Positions 31,205 to 41,659 of a DNA stretch of 64,000 nt are shown here, in pieces. This DNA comes from Sepioteuthis lessoniana (Eukaryota; Mollusca; Cephalopoda; Myopsida; Loliginidae). Under the pieces are notes generated by a model. It had not been told where the DNA came from. It saw nothing but the letters and a program-made list of their open reading frames with translations, and made no database searches. How positions within the stretch are numbered: position 1 is the first letter of the stretch; each line of letters begins with the position of its first letter. Location: positions 86,385,599 to 86,449,598 of the forward strand of contig OY757912.1 of the NCBI GenBank assembly GCA_963585895.1. The letters run 5' to 3'. The position numbers and the translations under genes were made by a program.

Positions 31205-31500
31205 CTTAAACGAGAAGGAGTCATCTTTACTCAAAATGGCCGGCCTCTGAAATTAGTAGACAAGTTCACGTACCTCGGAAGCAGTATCTCATCTACTAAT
31301 AGTGATGTTAGCATACGCTTAGCGAAGGCGTGGACTGCTATCGATAGGTTGTTGATCATATGAAGGTCTGATTTAACCGATGAAATAAAATGGGATTTCT
31401 TCCAAGCAGTGGCTGTGTCAATACTACTCACGGATGCACTACATGGATAAATAAAACGCATAGAGAAAAAACTAGATGGGAATATTAATAATCGTATTTA
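31205..31500 (+). pseudogene. RTE-like LINE internal segment, inverted (5' half)
   Basis: Plus-strand translation includes KLVDKFTYLGSSISSTNSDV, RLAKAWTAIDRL, SDLTDE, FFQAVAVSILL and EKKLDGN, with stops. It ends where the opposite-strand segment 30895-31198 begins in LINE coordinates (KLDGN then RMLRA). This is the layout made by twin-primed 5' inversion. Confidence 0.65.
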
Positions 31501-31574
31501 ATAATAATCATTTGCTTGCACTCTGTTACGTAGTTTCTCGTATTCTTATCCATTACGAATAATTTTTAAACAGA

Positions 31575-31725
31575 GCTATTAGAACCATAGATTAAAAGTA
31601 GACCTGGGAATAATGGCAATGAAGGGGTACTCCACATTCCCCAAATCTCCGGAACTGCGCCCTCGTGCAAAGCACTCCTTTTTTGGTGGGGTGATTTTAT
31701 CCCTCTGCAGGGAATAAAGTGTATT
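31575..31725 (-). mobile_element. Rep-C head, minus, degenerate
   Basis: AAGTAGACCTGGGAATAATGG, CAATGAAGGGGTACTCC, ATTTTATCCCTCTGCAGG. Confidence 0.55.
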
Positions 31726-31897
31726 TTAAACCGCACTGACATATCTAGTTAATGTCTTTTTCGTAAACACTTCAAGAGAAATTGTTTACAACCAGAACAG
31801 CAAAAATGGTAAACAAATTTTCCGTCACATTTTCGGTTGTAGTATGATTTTACGTAAAAAAATATTATTGCTATTGTGCTACTACTACTACTAGTGC

Positions 31898-31898
<1 letters not shown>

Positions 31899-31944
<46 letters not shown>

Positions 31945-31968
31945 GTTGTTGTTGTTGTTGTTGTTGTT
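31899..31968. repeat. (TTA)n(TTG)n microsatellite
   Basis: Trinucleotide run of TTA followed by TTG. Confidence 0.95.
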
Positions 31969-32195
31969 CTCGGCAAAATTCCAAAAGTTCAGGAACTCGG
32001 ATGAGATGTAGGTTAAATGTATGCAATATGTGCCCAAGAATGCAATGTCAGTTGGATTGGAATTTCTTACGTACCAATTGGAAAAGCCAGAACCTTGGTT
32101 GCTGGCAGGTGTTCTACAGAGAAGCGTGTAGGAAGGAAAACAGTAACCATACATTTATAATATGGTTATGAAATATGGCAAAATAGAAAATTAGG

Positions 32196-32520
32196 GAAGA
32201 AGAAGAAGAAGAAGAAGAAGAAGAAGAAGAAGAAGAAGAAGAAGAAGAAGAAGAAGAAGAAGAAGAAGAAGAAATCTATGAATAAAGAAAGCAGAATAAA
32301 TAAAAAATGACTGTGAGTATAGAAGAAGAAGAAGAAGAAGAAGAAGAAGAAGAAGAAGAAGAAGAAGAAGAAGAAGAAGAAGAAGAAGAAGAAGAAATCT
32401 ATGAATAAAGAAAGCAGAAGAAATAAAAAAATGACTGTGAATATAGAAGAAGAAGAAGAAGAAGAAGAAGAAGAAGAAGAAGAAGAAGAAGAAGAAGAAG
32501 AAGAAGAAGAAGAAGAAGAA
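32196..32520. repeat. Three (GAA)n blocks in a higher-order repeat
   Basis: Blocks of 70-75 bp of GAA at about 32198-32272, 32323-32397 and 32446-32520. Two nearly identical spacers separate them (AATCTATGAATAAAGAAAGC to GACTGTGARTATA). One spacer-plus-block unit of about 125 bp was duplicated. The poly-Leu/Phe ORF on the other strand is an artefact. Confidence 0.95.
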
Positions 32521-32524
32521 TATT

Positions 32525-33130
32525 ATCATGAAAAGACTGAAAGAAAGAAAAATGTAAACCGAAGATAAGAATTTACCAAAAAAAAAAAAAAAAAATCTAA
32601 GAGCTTCGAAATTGCAAGAAAAGTACAGTGCATTGATCAAATTTTAAAACCTTAGTCAAAAATGGATGTCGAAATTTACATGAGGAAAAATTTGCAATGA
32701 CAAAATTCAGACAATAATAAAAGAGCTTGGAGCAAACCTTTAGCTTCAAAAATCAATTCCTTAAGTTATCAATTTCGTGGCAATCAATCAAAAGTAAACC
32801 TTTATCAATATAAACGTATTCACAGTTATATACGGGATAAAAATAGGGGAAAAATCTCTATAAATGATGTTCAGCGAGTAAAATAGAAAAATAGATAACA
32901 GAACTGTGATTTGGAGATGATTGAATGGAACCGTATAAAAAGATGAATACTAAGACCTTGCTTGAGATCGGATAACATTTTTGAACGTGATAATAAAAGC
33001 GAAATCAGTGTTTAAAAAGGGTGGAGTAATGAATATCTGGAGTGATAAAAAAAAAACTGAAAAATTTTAAAGTCAAGAGAAAAATTATTCAGATTACGGC
33101 AAGGAGGCGGTTTCTTAAGCATTGACGAAA
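32525..33130. other. Unassigned A-rich stretch
   Basis: No gene or known repeat recognised. Confidence 0.4.
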
Positions 33131-33138
33131 AAGACGAC

Positions 33139-33705
33139 TATAAAGATCTTTATTTATTTCAATATGTGGGTAAGATGATTAGAAAGATCTTTATTTATTT
33201 CAATATGTAGGTTAGATGATTAGAAAGATCTTTATTTATTTCAATATGTGGGCAAGATGATTAGAAAGATCTTTATTTATTTCAATATGTAGGCAAGATG
33301 ATTAGAAAGATCTTTATTTATTTCAATATGTGGGCAAGATGATTAGAAAGATCTTTATTTATTTCAATATGTGGGTAAGATGATTAGAAAGATCTTTATT
33401 TATTTCAATATGTGGGCAAGAGGATTAGAAAGATCTTTATTTATTTCAATATGTAGGCAAGATGATTAGAAAGATCTTTATTTATTTCAATATGTAGGCA
33501 AGAGGATTAGAAAGATCTTTATTTATTTCAATATGTGGGCAAGAGGATTAGAAAGATCTTTATTTATTTCAATATGTAGGCAAGATGATTAGAAAGATCT
33601 TTATTTATTTCAATATGTGGGCATGATATTTAGAAAGATCTTTATTTAAATACATGGACAAGAATATTGTAAGGGTTATTTATTTCAATATGTGGGCAAG
33701 AATAT
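33139..33705. repeat. 41-bp minisatellite, about 14 units
   Basis: The AAAGATCTTTATTTATTTC motif recurs every 41 bp from 33142 to 33634 (13 occurrences), plus one degenerate unit. Units differ at a few sites (GTGGGCAAG / GTAGGCAAG / GTGGGTAAG; GATGATTAG / GAGGATTAG). Each unit has a single BglII-type AGATCT. Confidence 0.95.
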
Positions 33706-33837
33706 GAGAAAGGTCATCGACATAAAATATTGAATGAACAATTCTTCATTAGCTGCTTTTAAGGCAGATGTGTATATATAGCTATATATATTGTGTTTTG
33801 AATTTTTCATATGACTACGCAGATGTACCAAAAATTG

Positions 33838-33935
33838 ACCAAAAATCAACATTCATGACCACCGGGTGGCTCCATTGGAAGGATCTTACCCCTATGCAGA
33901 GTTAGCGTATTCTACATCTCCGGACATCAGGGCAA
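33838..33935 (-). mobile_element. Rep-C2 fragment flanked by a 54-bp duplication
   Basis: Reversed C2 head: CCGGGTGGCTCCATTGGAAGG, CTTACCCCTATGCAGAGTTAG. A direct repeat of about 54 bp (33782-33836, 33936-33991) flanks it, longer than usual target duplications. Confidence 0.6.
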
Positions 33936-34094
33936 ATATATATATTGTGTTTTGAATTTTTTATATGACTACGCACATGTACCAAAAATTGGCATCCATT
34001 TAACAAAAAAAAAAAAGAAAAATCTATTAAATCAGATATAATGCTTTAATAAATGTTTAAAGAATCTATATCTTAAAAATAACACAAAATTAAA

Positions 34095-34160
34095 TCGATT
34101 GATTGATTTTGACGGTATGTCAAGCCGTTTAGGATTATTTCATGGCCAGAGGTTAGGTAA
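34095..34160 (-). repeat. (TTGA)n-tailed repeat 3' end
   Basis: GATTGATTGATTTTGACGG, then TATGTCAAGCCGTTTAGG. Confidence 0.5.
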
Positions 34161-34234
34161 CTGCGCTCATTGAATGTTCATATTAACATTTTCGTGGGAT
34201 TGTTTCTTCAGGGCTTTTTTCTTTGCTCATACGA

Positions 34235-34425
34235 ATTGGTTTAGAACGGATCTTTTCAACTCGTAGATTGGGCTCTAACACTCACTACCCCTCCGGGTCA
34301 GACTGGACCAGGAAGTAATTTCATTGAAGAACTATAGCCTCGCCATCTGATGCTCTTTAGTTTAATACCTAGGAAACTCCTTATTTGTTTTTTTTACTCC
34401 CTTTTCAATCAGAGTATTCAAAGCT
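34235..34425 (-). mobile_element. Rep-C head, minus, degenerate
   Basis: ACTACCCCTCCGGGTCAGAC, CCAGGAAGTAATTTCATTGAAG, CTCGCCATCTGATG, ATACCTAGGAAACTCC. Confidence 0.55.
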
Positions 34426-34491
34426 CCATTCCACAGTATGTGTAAAAAACTGATATAAAATATTCACTGACGCTATACATAAGTTGAGTAA

Positions 34492-34740
34492 TTTAGCCGA
34501 CTGTAGTTGAGGGGAGGTCGATAGCTCCCTTTTTCGTATCTATTAAACCGAGATGTTGGGGAGGGCATTACTGTTTTTCCTGGATTGCTTCACTTACCCT
34601 CGATGTATGCCTTATAACGCGAAGTGTTAAGCAACGAAGCGTCAAATACCATTTTTTGAGTTTTTGGTATGACTCGACCTGGGATAGAATCCCGTCTCTT
34701 AGACAATTAGCGGACACTTTTCCACAATGTTAATTGGGTG
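34492..34740 (-). mobile_element. SINE-D, minus, full length
   Basis: CCGACTGTAGTTGAGGGG, ACCGAGATGTTGGGGAGGGC, GCGAAGTGTTAAGCAACG, TTTGGTATGACTCGACC, GGGATAGAATCCC (B-box) and GCGGACACTTTTCCACAATG. Confidence 0.75.
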
Positions 34741-34961
34741 GTTTTACATAAACACACTAATTGTGTTTTGAAATGTGGGCGCCTCTGGTTTGTAAATGTT
34801 AGCAAGCTTGACTAGCTGACTATCACGAGGGAGTTGGAGTCTCATTGCGTACCCTCATTCATACAACTTTGAGCCACATCTAAGGAAAAAGCTTAGTGAA
34901 TTACTATTATGTTTTGAAATGGGTTAATATTGGAAATAAATCAATTAGAACATTTTTCATG

Positions 34962-35205
34962 GCAAATACATCTACATCTGGGAGTTTATGTCGCATAACG
35001 TTTAAAGCTTTCGACTGTGGCCTTGAAGTAAGCAAGTTCAAACTCTATTTCCGCTATAGCATTTACTTTCGGACAAATACAACTGTGAAAAGTATGAACT
35101 CCCTTGTCCCACAACTATTGGTTCAATTGTACTAATACTGTCTTCCTACAAAGTTGTCTTTGGCGCAAAATAACCCGCGAAGGTTGATGTGCCATTAAAC
35201 AAAAA
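34962..35205 (+). mobile_element. SINE-A, plus, diverged
   Basis: Head TATGTCGCATAACGTTTAAAGC, B-box region CAAGTTCAAACTC, TTACTTTCGGACAAATAC, tail TTGGCGCAAAATAACC...GTTGATGTGCCATTAAAC. Confidence 0.7.
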
Positions 35206-35662
35206 GTAGCGTACCACACTGTTAACATTCTAAAAATTATATTCTTCCTCTGGCATATGCGCACGCGCGTACACACGTACGCCCGCCCACACAAAACTTA
35301 CATGAGGCAAGAATTCTTTTGGGACCGATGTTGTATTATCAAATTTCCCTCATAATATCATAATAAACAGAAATCTAATCGCCCGTGTCGTGTTTGATTT
35401 TCGGGCTGATTTTCATGGGCGCAAAATAACTAGTCACGTTATATTTCCCTTAGTGTGACATTATGATGGAATATGTCAGCATCAGAATGAAACAAAGCTA
35501 TAAACTTTTTGACTTAAAAATAATTATTTATGATTGTTTGAGTGAAGACGTTGAGTCCAACCAATATCAAGGACAAATGACACTTTCTGAGATAGCCTGA
35601 ATTGTTTCGAAATAGATGAACTCGGTCGAGTCCGACGACGCCCAACTCCTAGAACTGCCACT

Positions 35663-35664
<2 letters not shown>

Positions 35665-35709
<45 letters not shown>

Positions 35710-35761
35710 TACAAGAAAATCAATACGTATCAATAAGTATTTTTTCCGTGTAACTTTTTCC

Positions 35762-35790
<29 letters not shown>
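35665..35790. repeat. Two (TA)n tracts
   Basis: TA runs at 35665-35705 and 35763-35789. Confidence 0.95.
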
Positions 35791-35793
<3 letters not shown>

Positions 35794-36025
35794 AGATAGA
35801 TAAAAAAAAGGTAAACAAACGAAAGATATATATTTGGTGTAGTTGATTATATATTTATTTATTTATTTATCTATTTTTGCCTCCGTGTTTCGACTTCAAA
35901 ATTTGCCCGCATACAAAAGCTGTCTTATAAAAAATATTTTAAGTTTTTTTGCAAGTCCAGAATCATCATCATCATCATAGATAAAATAAATAATAAAAAT
36001 ATGATCAACCACACACACATACACG

Positions 36026-36026
<1 letters not shown>

Positions 36027-36071
<45 letters not shown>
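36027..36071. repeat. (TA)n microsatellite
   Basis: About 44 bp of TA next to a short CA run; a smaller TA run follows at 36127-36143. Confidence 0.95.
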
Positions 36072-36073
<2 letters not shown>

Positions 36074-36149
36074 TTCGTCCGTTTACGCTTTTCCACTTAT
36101 ATTCCGTCTGGTTCATTTCATTCTCTTATATATATATATATATTGTAAA

Positions 36150-36375
36150 TTGCTTGTATGATGTTAAATGACTTCAAGTATAGTAAGTCATAGAAGAGTT
36201 CTATTCGACCTGTAGATGGTATTCTAATGCATACAACCTTACCGGGTCAGAGTGGAACTGGGAGTAATGGCAGTGGTGTGGTATTTCTGAGCTTCAGAAA
36301 TAGAGCCTCAGTTTGTTTTGTGTCAGAGATGGTCTTACCTTTCTGCAGGGCCTTTATAACCCAGTTTTTGCATAA
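36150..36375 (-). mobile_element. Rep-C head, minus
   Basis: TTCTATTCGACCTGTAGATGG, CCGGGTCAGAGTGGAACTGGG, AGTAATGGCAGTGG, GGTCTTACCTTTCTGCAGG. Confidence 0.6.
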
Positions 36376-36529
36376 ATTGACTCTACCGCAAACAGTATAC
36401 ACCTGCTCCCCATATATTCTCAGAAATACTTTCTCTGTCATTGTATGTAGTCGCTATTCCAATCTGGGCTTATTCCCCGGCATACACTGATACTTAGGTT
36501 TACATTAAACCCAAATGTTTTTGTTGATC

Positions 36530-36651
36530 ATTATACTAAACTGGATTTGCTGAATTAGAACTGTTTGAATAAACTGAATAGCTTGAAATAGAAATTTTTT
36601 TGCCAATTAAACTGTGTACTTATGCTAAACTGAATTGTTTGAATGGCATAT
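36530..36651 (+). mobile_element. Rep-C middle fragment, plus
   Basis: CTAAACTGGATTTGCTGAATTAG, GAATAGCTTGAAATAGAAA, CAATTAAACTGTGTACTTATGC. Interrupted at 36652 by SINE-A. Confidence 0.65.
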
Positions 36652-36808
36652 CAACCTTTGTAGGTTATTTAATGCCAAAGCCATTCTCCTAGAAGAACAG
36701 TAGTGGAACTATTTAACCCAAGGGTATTTGCCCGAAAGTGAACGTAATAGCGCGACTGGAGTTCGAACTCGCGTACTACGATTCCACTGTCCATCGCCAC
36801 GAGGACAG
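36652..36808 (-). mobile_element. SINE-A, minus, internally deleted
   Basis: Tail AATGGCATATCAACCTTTG, then TAACCCAAGGGTATTTGCCCG (about 50 bp of the middle lost), GGAGTTCGAACTCGCG and CCATCGCCACGAGGACAG. Confidence 0.75.
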
Positions 36809-36939
36809 TACATGTTATGTTCTATCTCTAGGTCAAATAGATATTTGAAAAATTATTTTATCAAATAGCAATATTTGATATAAACATGGGGCGTGCGATT
36901 TTAGAAATTATGTGGAGAATATCGTTTTAGCTTTTACTC

Positions 36940-37130
36940 TGTTGTAGAGCGATAGTAGCTGTTAGGGTCCCATTGATAGTATTACATGATATCAAAAAAG
37001 GGTGTTTTTGGTATAATGCAAAACTGAATTGAGTACCCTTTCACTGCCATTCCTTCTTGTTCCACTTTGGCTCCGAGTGGTAGAACCTCTTATGGTCCCA
37101 TCTGTGAGATCTGTCAAAAATTTATTCGTA
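36940..37130 (+). mobile_element. Rep-C head fragments, plus, degenerate
   Basis: AGCGATAGTAGCTGTTAGGG and, at 37032, GTACCCTTTCACTGCCATTC, CCGAGTGGTAGAACC, CCCATCTGTGAG. Confidence 0.5.
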
Positions 37131-37284
37131 TTCAATAGGACTGTGTGCCAAAAAATTTTCTTCAGAAACAACTGCACAAAAATGAAAATACAAACAATAA
37201 ATGTGATTTCCTAATTAGTTTCCTGTAGTTCTTTCTTAAGAATCTTTTTTTTTTTTTTTTTTTCACATTCGAAGAATTTTTAAA

Positions 37285-37455
37285 CAGATCTCTTTGACTC
37301 ACAGATAGGAACTAAACGTTTACTACCACTCCAGACTCTACACTCCCCAGACCTCACCATCTGGAACAGTTTAGTTTCATTCTCAGGATACTCTTATTCG
37401 AGGGGTCTTACCCCTTACGCCGGGGATATAGACAACGTATTTATAGCCCACTTCA
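37285..37455 (-). mobile_element. Rep-C head, minus, degenerate
   Basis: GACTCACAGATAGGAAC, TACCACTCCAGACTC, CTCACCATCTGGAAC, CGAGGGGTCTTACCCC. Confidence 0.55.
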
Positions 37456-37828
37456 GCATTGAGTATAGAATTGGAGAAAAATCTTCTATAAAGTATTTAC
37501 TTTCTCAATCAATCAAAATATCAATTTTAATGAATGACGAGCGCAATTGTGAAAGAAGAGTTCATCTGTTCTGGAAAAATGACAAAAATTAAGGGTAACA
37601 AAACAAAAACAATACCGTAACAGGATTAGATATTAAAAAAAAACGTAAAAAAGAGTAATCAATACGATATTACATTCTTTGGAAAGGCTAACTCGACGTG
37701 TCACGTTTTGATTGGCTTTTGGGGTCTGCAATGTTTTAATTGGCTGAAAGCATTTTCATTCAAATTAATCCTCCTACTCTTGCGTAATTATATTTTTTCT
37801 TTAATTCTTTCACCGATTTATTTCCCCA

Positions 37829-37912
37829 ACCAATCTGGCCATTTCTTTCTTTCTTTCTTTCTTTCTGAAAGAAAGAAAGAAAAAAAGAAAGAAAGAAATG
37901 GCCAGATTGGTT
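37829..37912. repeat. 84-bp near-perfect palindrome
   Basis: AACCAATCTGGCCATTTC opens the left arm, and the reverse complement closes the right arm at 37912. Both arms contain a CTTT/AAAG run and meet near 37870. One or two mismatches seen. Confidence 0.9.
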
Positions 37913-37914
37913 CT

Positions 37915-38121
37915 TTAATAATTTTTTTACTTATTTTTCATTTTTCTTCAAGTCATTTTTCTTTCATTTATATTTAGTTTGTTTCAACTCTTTCTTTTTT
38001 TAAAGTGACTTCCTTTTAGTAATCTTTCTTTTTTTCGCACTTCTTTTTTCTGCAATAAAAAGTGTTAATAAATTCGTTACTGTTTTTTTCAACTTAAAAA
38101 TTTCTTTTCTATGTTTATATT

Positions 38122-38161
<40 letters not shown>

Positions 38162-38395
38162 TTCTTTGTCTTTTCTATTTCCTTCTTTGCTTTCTTTTCT
38201 TTTTCTTTTTCCGTTCTGTTTTTCATAGTCTCTCTTTCGTTTTACTTCTTTTTTTTTCCTTTTTTTCCTGTTTCTTTGATCTTTTATAATTTTTTCTTTC
38301 ATTTTATATTTCTTTTTCTTTTATCTATTTTTATTCATATTCTTCTTATTATTATTTTTCTTCTTGCAGCATCTTTTGCAATTTGAATCTTCCGC
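37915..38395. repeat. Pyrimidine-rich tract with (CTTT)n
   Basis: T/C-rich strand, with a CTTT run at 38122-38163. The F/S-rich and K/R-rich ORFs on either strand are low-complexity artefacts. Confidence 0.85.
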
Positions 38396-38590
38396 CTCCT
38401 CTCTTCCTTTTCCTTATTTTTTCTCTTACGTGTAATTCCATCTAGTTTTCTTTCCTGATTTTCCACCCCTACTTCGACTCGCCACTATGTCTATTCCTGT
38501 TTTCATTATCTATATCGCTAATATGTTCTGCTCAATTCCTATCGTTTTCTTTTTTTTTTTTTTTTTTGTAAGTAATCACAAATGTTTTTC

Positions 38591-38662
38591 TTGGCGCAAA
38601 TATCGATCCCAAGTAACTCATATATTTTCCCGCCTATTTAGCCGCCATTTTTTCGGAAGCGT
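38591..38662 (+). promoter_or_regulatory. Possible promoter-like motif cluster
   Basis: Within 72 bp: TTGGCGCAAA and TTTTCCCGCC (both E2F-like, 38591 and 38625), GCCGCCATTTT (YY1-like, 38641), and TTCGGAAGCG (ETS-like, 38653). They lie in an AT-rich background outside any repeat I recognise. No downstream gene can be named, so the role is inference. Confidence 0.25.
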
Positions 38663-38753
38663 CTCTAAGATGTAGTCCAGAGAGAAAACCTTACATCAAA
38701 GTGAACAGCAATCACCTGACTTTTAAGATCACTCCCAAATTGCCAGACTAACC

Positions 38754-38969
38754 TTGCAGTTTTTCGAAGATCTTGTTATTCTTATTATAATTGTTATTTC
38801 GTCTGTATCTCCCGGAAAATTGCCAATGCAGATTTTTGTACGGCCGGCAAATAATTATGCTTGGACAGAAAGTAAAATATCTCCTAGGATTTCTTATTTT
38901 GCGGCCGAGCAGTCAAAAGACGCTGCAGCGAACACTTTTCTAGTGTACTTTACAGATTTTGCCATATAG
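38754..38969 (+). other. Unrecognised 71-codon ORF
   Basis: It starts MQFFEDLVILIIIVISS, a hydrophobic stretch, and ends TFLVYFTDFAI. It lies about 90 bp after the motif cluster at 38591-38662. No family recognised; an ORF of this length is expected by chance. Confidence 0.15.
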
Positions 38970-39339
38970 AATGTTAGATATAGTGATACTGATATTCTCA
39001 TATATTTTCCATTTGCGGTTGTAAATCAGGGCTTCTGAAATTCGTCCTTATAGACCCTTGAGGAGGTGAATAACATTTTGACGGACAGAATAGAAACATA
39101 GGATTCCATTGTGGTGATTTTTTTATTTGTAAATACGTACATCGGTTAATGGAAATCTATCTCTTAAATTAAATTTAACCTCAATGTTTTCAAATGAAGT
39201 ATAGCTAGTTTGAATTCAAAGTTTTCCCTTAAGTCAGGTGATTGGCTAACTAAAACAAAAGAACTCAGTCTACCCAACTACTTCCTATAATTTTTCCTTC
39301 GATGATACGTAATGGAATTGGGCATCGGTTTAAAGAAGA

Positions 39340-39565
39340 AGAGTCCTTGTGGCTTAGTAGCTAACCTGTGACATCATAGTAAGCAAATTCGAACTCGAAC
39401 CATTACGTTCACTTTTGAACTAATACACTTGGGAAAGGTATGGGCTCCTTTATCCCCCTCCCACCAGCTATATGTTAAATAGTATCACGACTGTTATTCT
39501 ACTGGGATGGCTTTGGTATTAAATAGCCCTGGAAGGTTTAAATGCAATTAAATACAAAGAAACGA
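39340..39565 (+). mobile_element. SINE-A, plus, subfamily with GAACTCGAACC
   Basis: Head GTCCTTGTGGCTTAGTAGC, AATTCGAACTCGAACC, ACGTTCACTTTTGAAC, CACTTGGGAAAGGTATGGG, tail TTGGTATTAAATAGCCC. Same variant at 42470 and 49195. Confidence 0.75.
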
Positions 39566-39586
39566 AAACCAACATATCTTAAAATA

Positions 39587-40491
39587 CGAGAATCATTAAA
39601 TAAGTTTCCAGACTTTTTTTTAGTATGGGCACTTTTATTGATAGTACACTCATGAAACTCTAGTCCCCTTCGAAGGAACCTCCTCCGGCTGTAATGCACT
39701 TGTCGTACCGTTCCAACAACTTCTGGAAGGTCCCATGGAAGTCCTCTTGTGTGAGCGTGTAAATGACCTTCGTCACAGCCTCTTTTATATTCTCAGTTGT
39801 CTCATAACGACAGCCTCTGAGCTTAGAGAATAACCAAAAGTCACAGGGAGCAAGGTCCTAACTATAGGGAAGCTGAGGAACTGTCTTGATGCCCATCTTG
39901 GTCAAATAGTCTGTGACAAGGATGAAGTTGTGGACTGGTGAATTGTTCTGGAGGAAATGCCACTGAGCCGATTTCAAGAGTGCTGGCCTCTTCTCTAGGA
40001 ATCTCTTCCTGAACTCCCTTAAAACCTCAACATAGTAACCCTAACCCTAACCCTTTAGCCAATCAACTGTGGTTTATTGACTTCCTTACTCCTCCCACAC
40101 CTCTCATCATCTTTCACAGACTCCCTGCCTTCCTTGAATCTCTCACGCCACTCGAAAACTGATGCTCGATTCATGCAAGATGGTCGAAAAGCAGTCTGAA
40201 GCATTTCGTACGTTTCTGTGGCATTTTTTCCAAGTTTAAAACAGAATTTTATTGCATATCGTTCCTCTAAAGTCCAGATTGCATTTTTGAAATTCACCAG
40301 CCGTAATAATCAGGCTTTAGTAGGGTGTATTGCAATTGCTGCTGTAGCTGTTCATTTGAACCTGAGATCATAACAATTGGTCAGTCATCTCATAAGATGT
40401 ATGGCCATAACATACTGAATTTTCAAGAGTCTACGCCAATTTCAAACGCCGGTACGAAAAAAAAATCTGGAAACCTATTGAATGCACCACG
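39587..40491 (-). mobile_element. MAR2 mariner, internally deleted, copy 2
   Basis: 905 bp with inverted ends (ATAAGTTTCCAGACTTTTTT left, AAAAATCTGGAAACCTATTG right). TA lies on both sides (39585-39586, 40492-40493). Almost the same length and deletion as the copy at 12110-13013. Confidence 0.9.
39596..40297 (-). pseudogene. Mariner transposase relic (MAR2 copy 2)
   Basis: The N-terminal 80 codons are open (40055-40297). They begin MNFKNAIWTLEERYAIKFC and contain AFRPSCMNRASVFEWRERF, the HTH region of mariner transposases, then GRSKEVNKPQ. After a deletion marked by about three CCCTAA hexamers (40036-40054), the frame resumes with LREFRKRFL and the decayed C-terminus, including LQNNSPVH in place of HQDNAPVH and the APCD region. 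The first catalytic aspartate region is deleted and the second is asparagine, as in copy 1. Confidence 0.85.
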
Positions 40492-40559
40492 TAATTTTAT
40501 ATCATACGTAACGATGCATTGTACTTGTACGAATTACCCTGTCTTCTGCCCACGGGAAG

Positions 40560-40775
40560 GGTGTGGCGCGGGGTCACTTTTTAATCAAGTTCAAATTCAG
40601 AGTTTCCATTCTTGATTGGTTGCTCTATTGCTTACTCATAGCTGGAGGAAAAACAGTTGGAATCTTGACTTTTTCCAAGGACATCAGTGTGAAGCTTTGT
40701 CCAGAATTTGAACTAAGGTCGCTGACTCTATTTCCTTTGGTTATAGAAGTAATGATAAGCGTGCATCTACGTCTG
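40560..40775 (-). mobile_element. SINE-B, minus, old
   Basis: GGGTCACTTTTTAATCAAG, AAATTCAGAGTTTCC, CATAGCTGGAGGAAAAAC, TTTTTCCAAGGACATCAGTG, and head GAATTTGAACTAAGGTCGC. Confidence 0.65.
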
Positions 40776-40879
40776 CAGGCAATATTTTATTTACATTTTC
40801 TTTTGGAGCACGTTCTTCTCGTTACGTCAGTTCACATTTCTTGTTTATATTTTTTTTCAAATTTCTTTTGTTTGTTCGT

Positions 40880-41110
40880 TTTGTCTTTTAATGGCATATC
40901 AACCCTGTTTAGTTATTTAATGCCAAATCCATCCTTCAATAAGAACAGTAGTGGTACTATTTAAACCATAGCTGGAAGGATAAAGGGGTTCGTAAGTTTC
41001 CTAAGGTTTTTTCCGAGAGTAAACGTAATAATAGCGAGACTAGAGTTCGAACTCGCTTAGTACGATTCTGCAGTCCAGCACTTTAACCATTACACCACAA
41101 GGAAACCCCT
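40880..41110 (-). mobile_element. SINE-A, minus, full length
   Basis: Tail AATGGCATATCAACCCTG...GTTATTTAATGCCAAATCC, body TAGCTGGAAGGATAAAGGGG, head GAGTTCGAACTCGC to TTTAACCATTACACCACAAGG. Confidence 0.85.
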
Positions 41111-41650
41111 CCAAATTTCGTGTTGGTATTGTTTCCAACAGAAGAACTTCATCATCCTCTCTCTTCCCACTTTCCGTTTATCGCTGTCTTTGCCATAATT
41201 AGTTTTGTATAAGACTGATAATAAGCCTGATAATTTATAATATTTTACTCTGGGGTTTGATTCTTGGATATATTTGTCATTAAAAAATTTCCCATCGGCG
41301 ATTTCTTGTCAAAGTGAATAGAATGAAATACAAATATTGTTGCGCACGGGTGTCACATCACCAGGTTAGCCACTGTCAAAACAAAAGTGTCATCTGCTTT
41401 GTTGCAAGAATAACAATAATGATTGACAAGTCGATTTTTCCGGAAAGAACGCAGCAAAAACTTGGCGAAGAAGAAAAAAGAAAACCGTAAAAAGATTAAA
41501 AAAAAACGAAAAAGAGGAAACAAGTCTGAAGAAGTCGGAAGTGAAGACAGGATCAGTGATTAAGGAAGTTATCTTAGAGTGGATACTGACACCTGGATGG
41601 AGGCTGATTTGTTCAATGTGAAAAAAAAAAGACAAATAGTCAACAGAGAA
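41110..41650. other. Unassigned stretch
   Basis: No gene or repeat recognised; an A/G-rich patch lies at 41455-41530. Confidence 0.4.
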
Positions 41651-41659
41651 GTCTATTTA

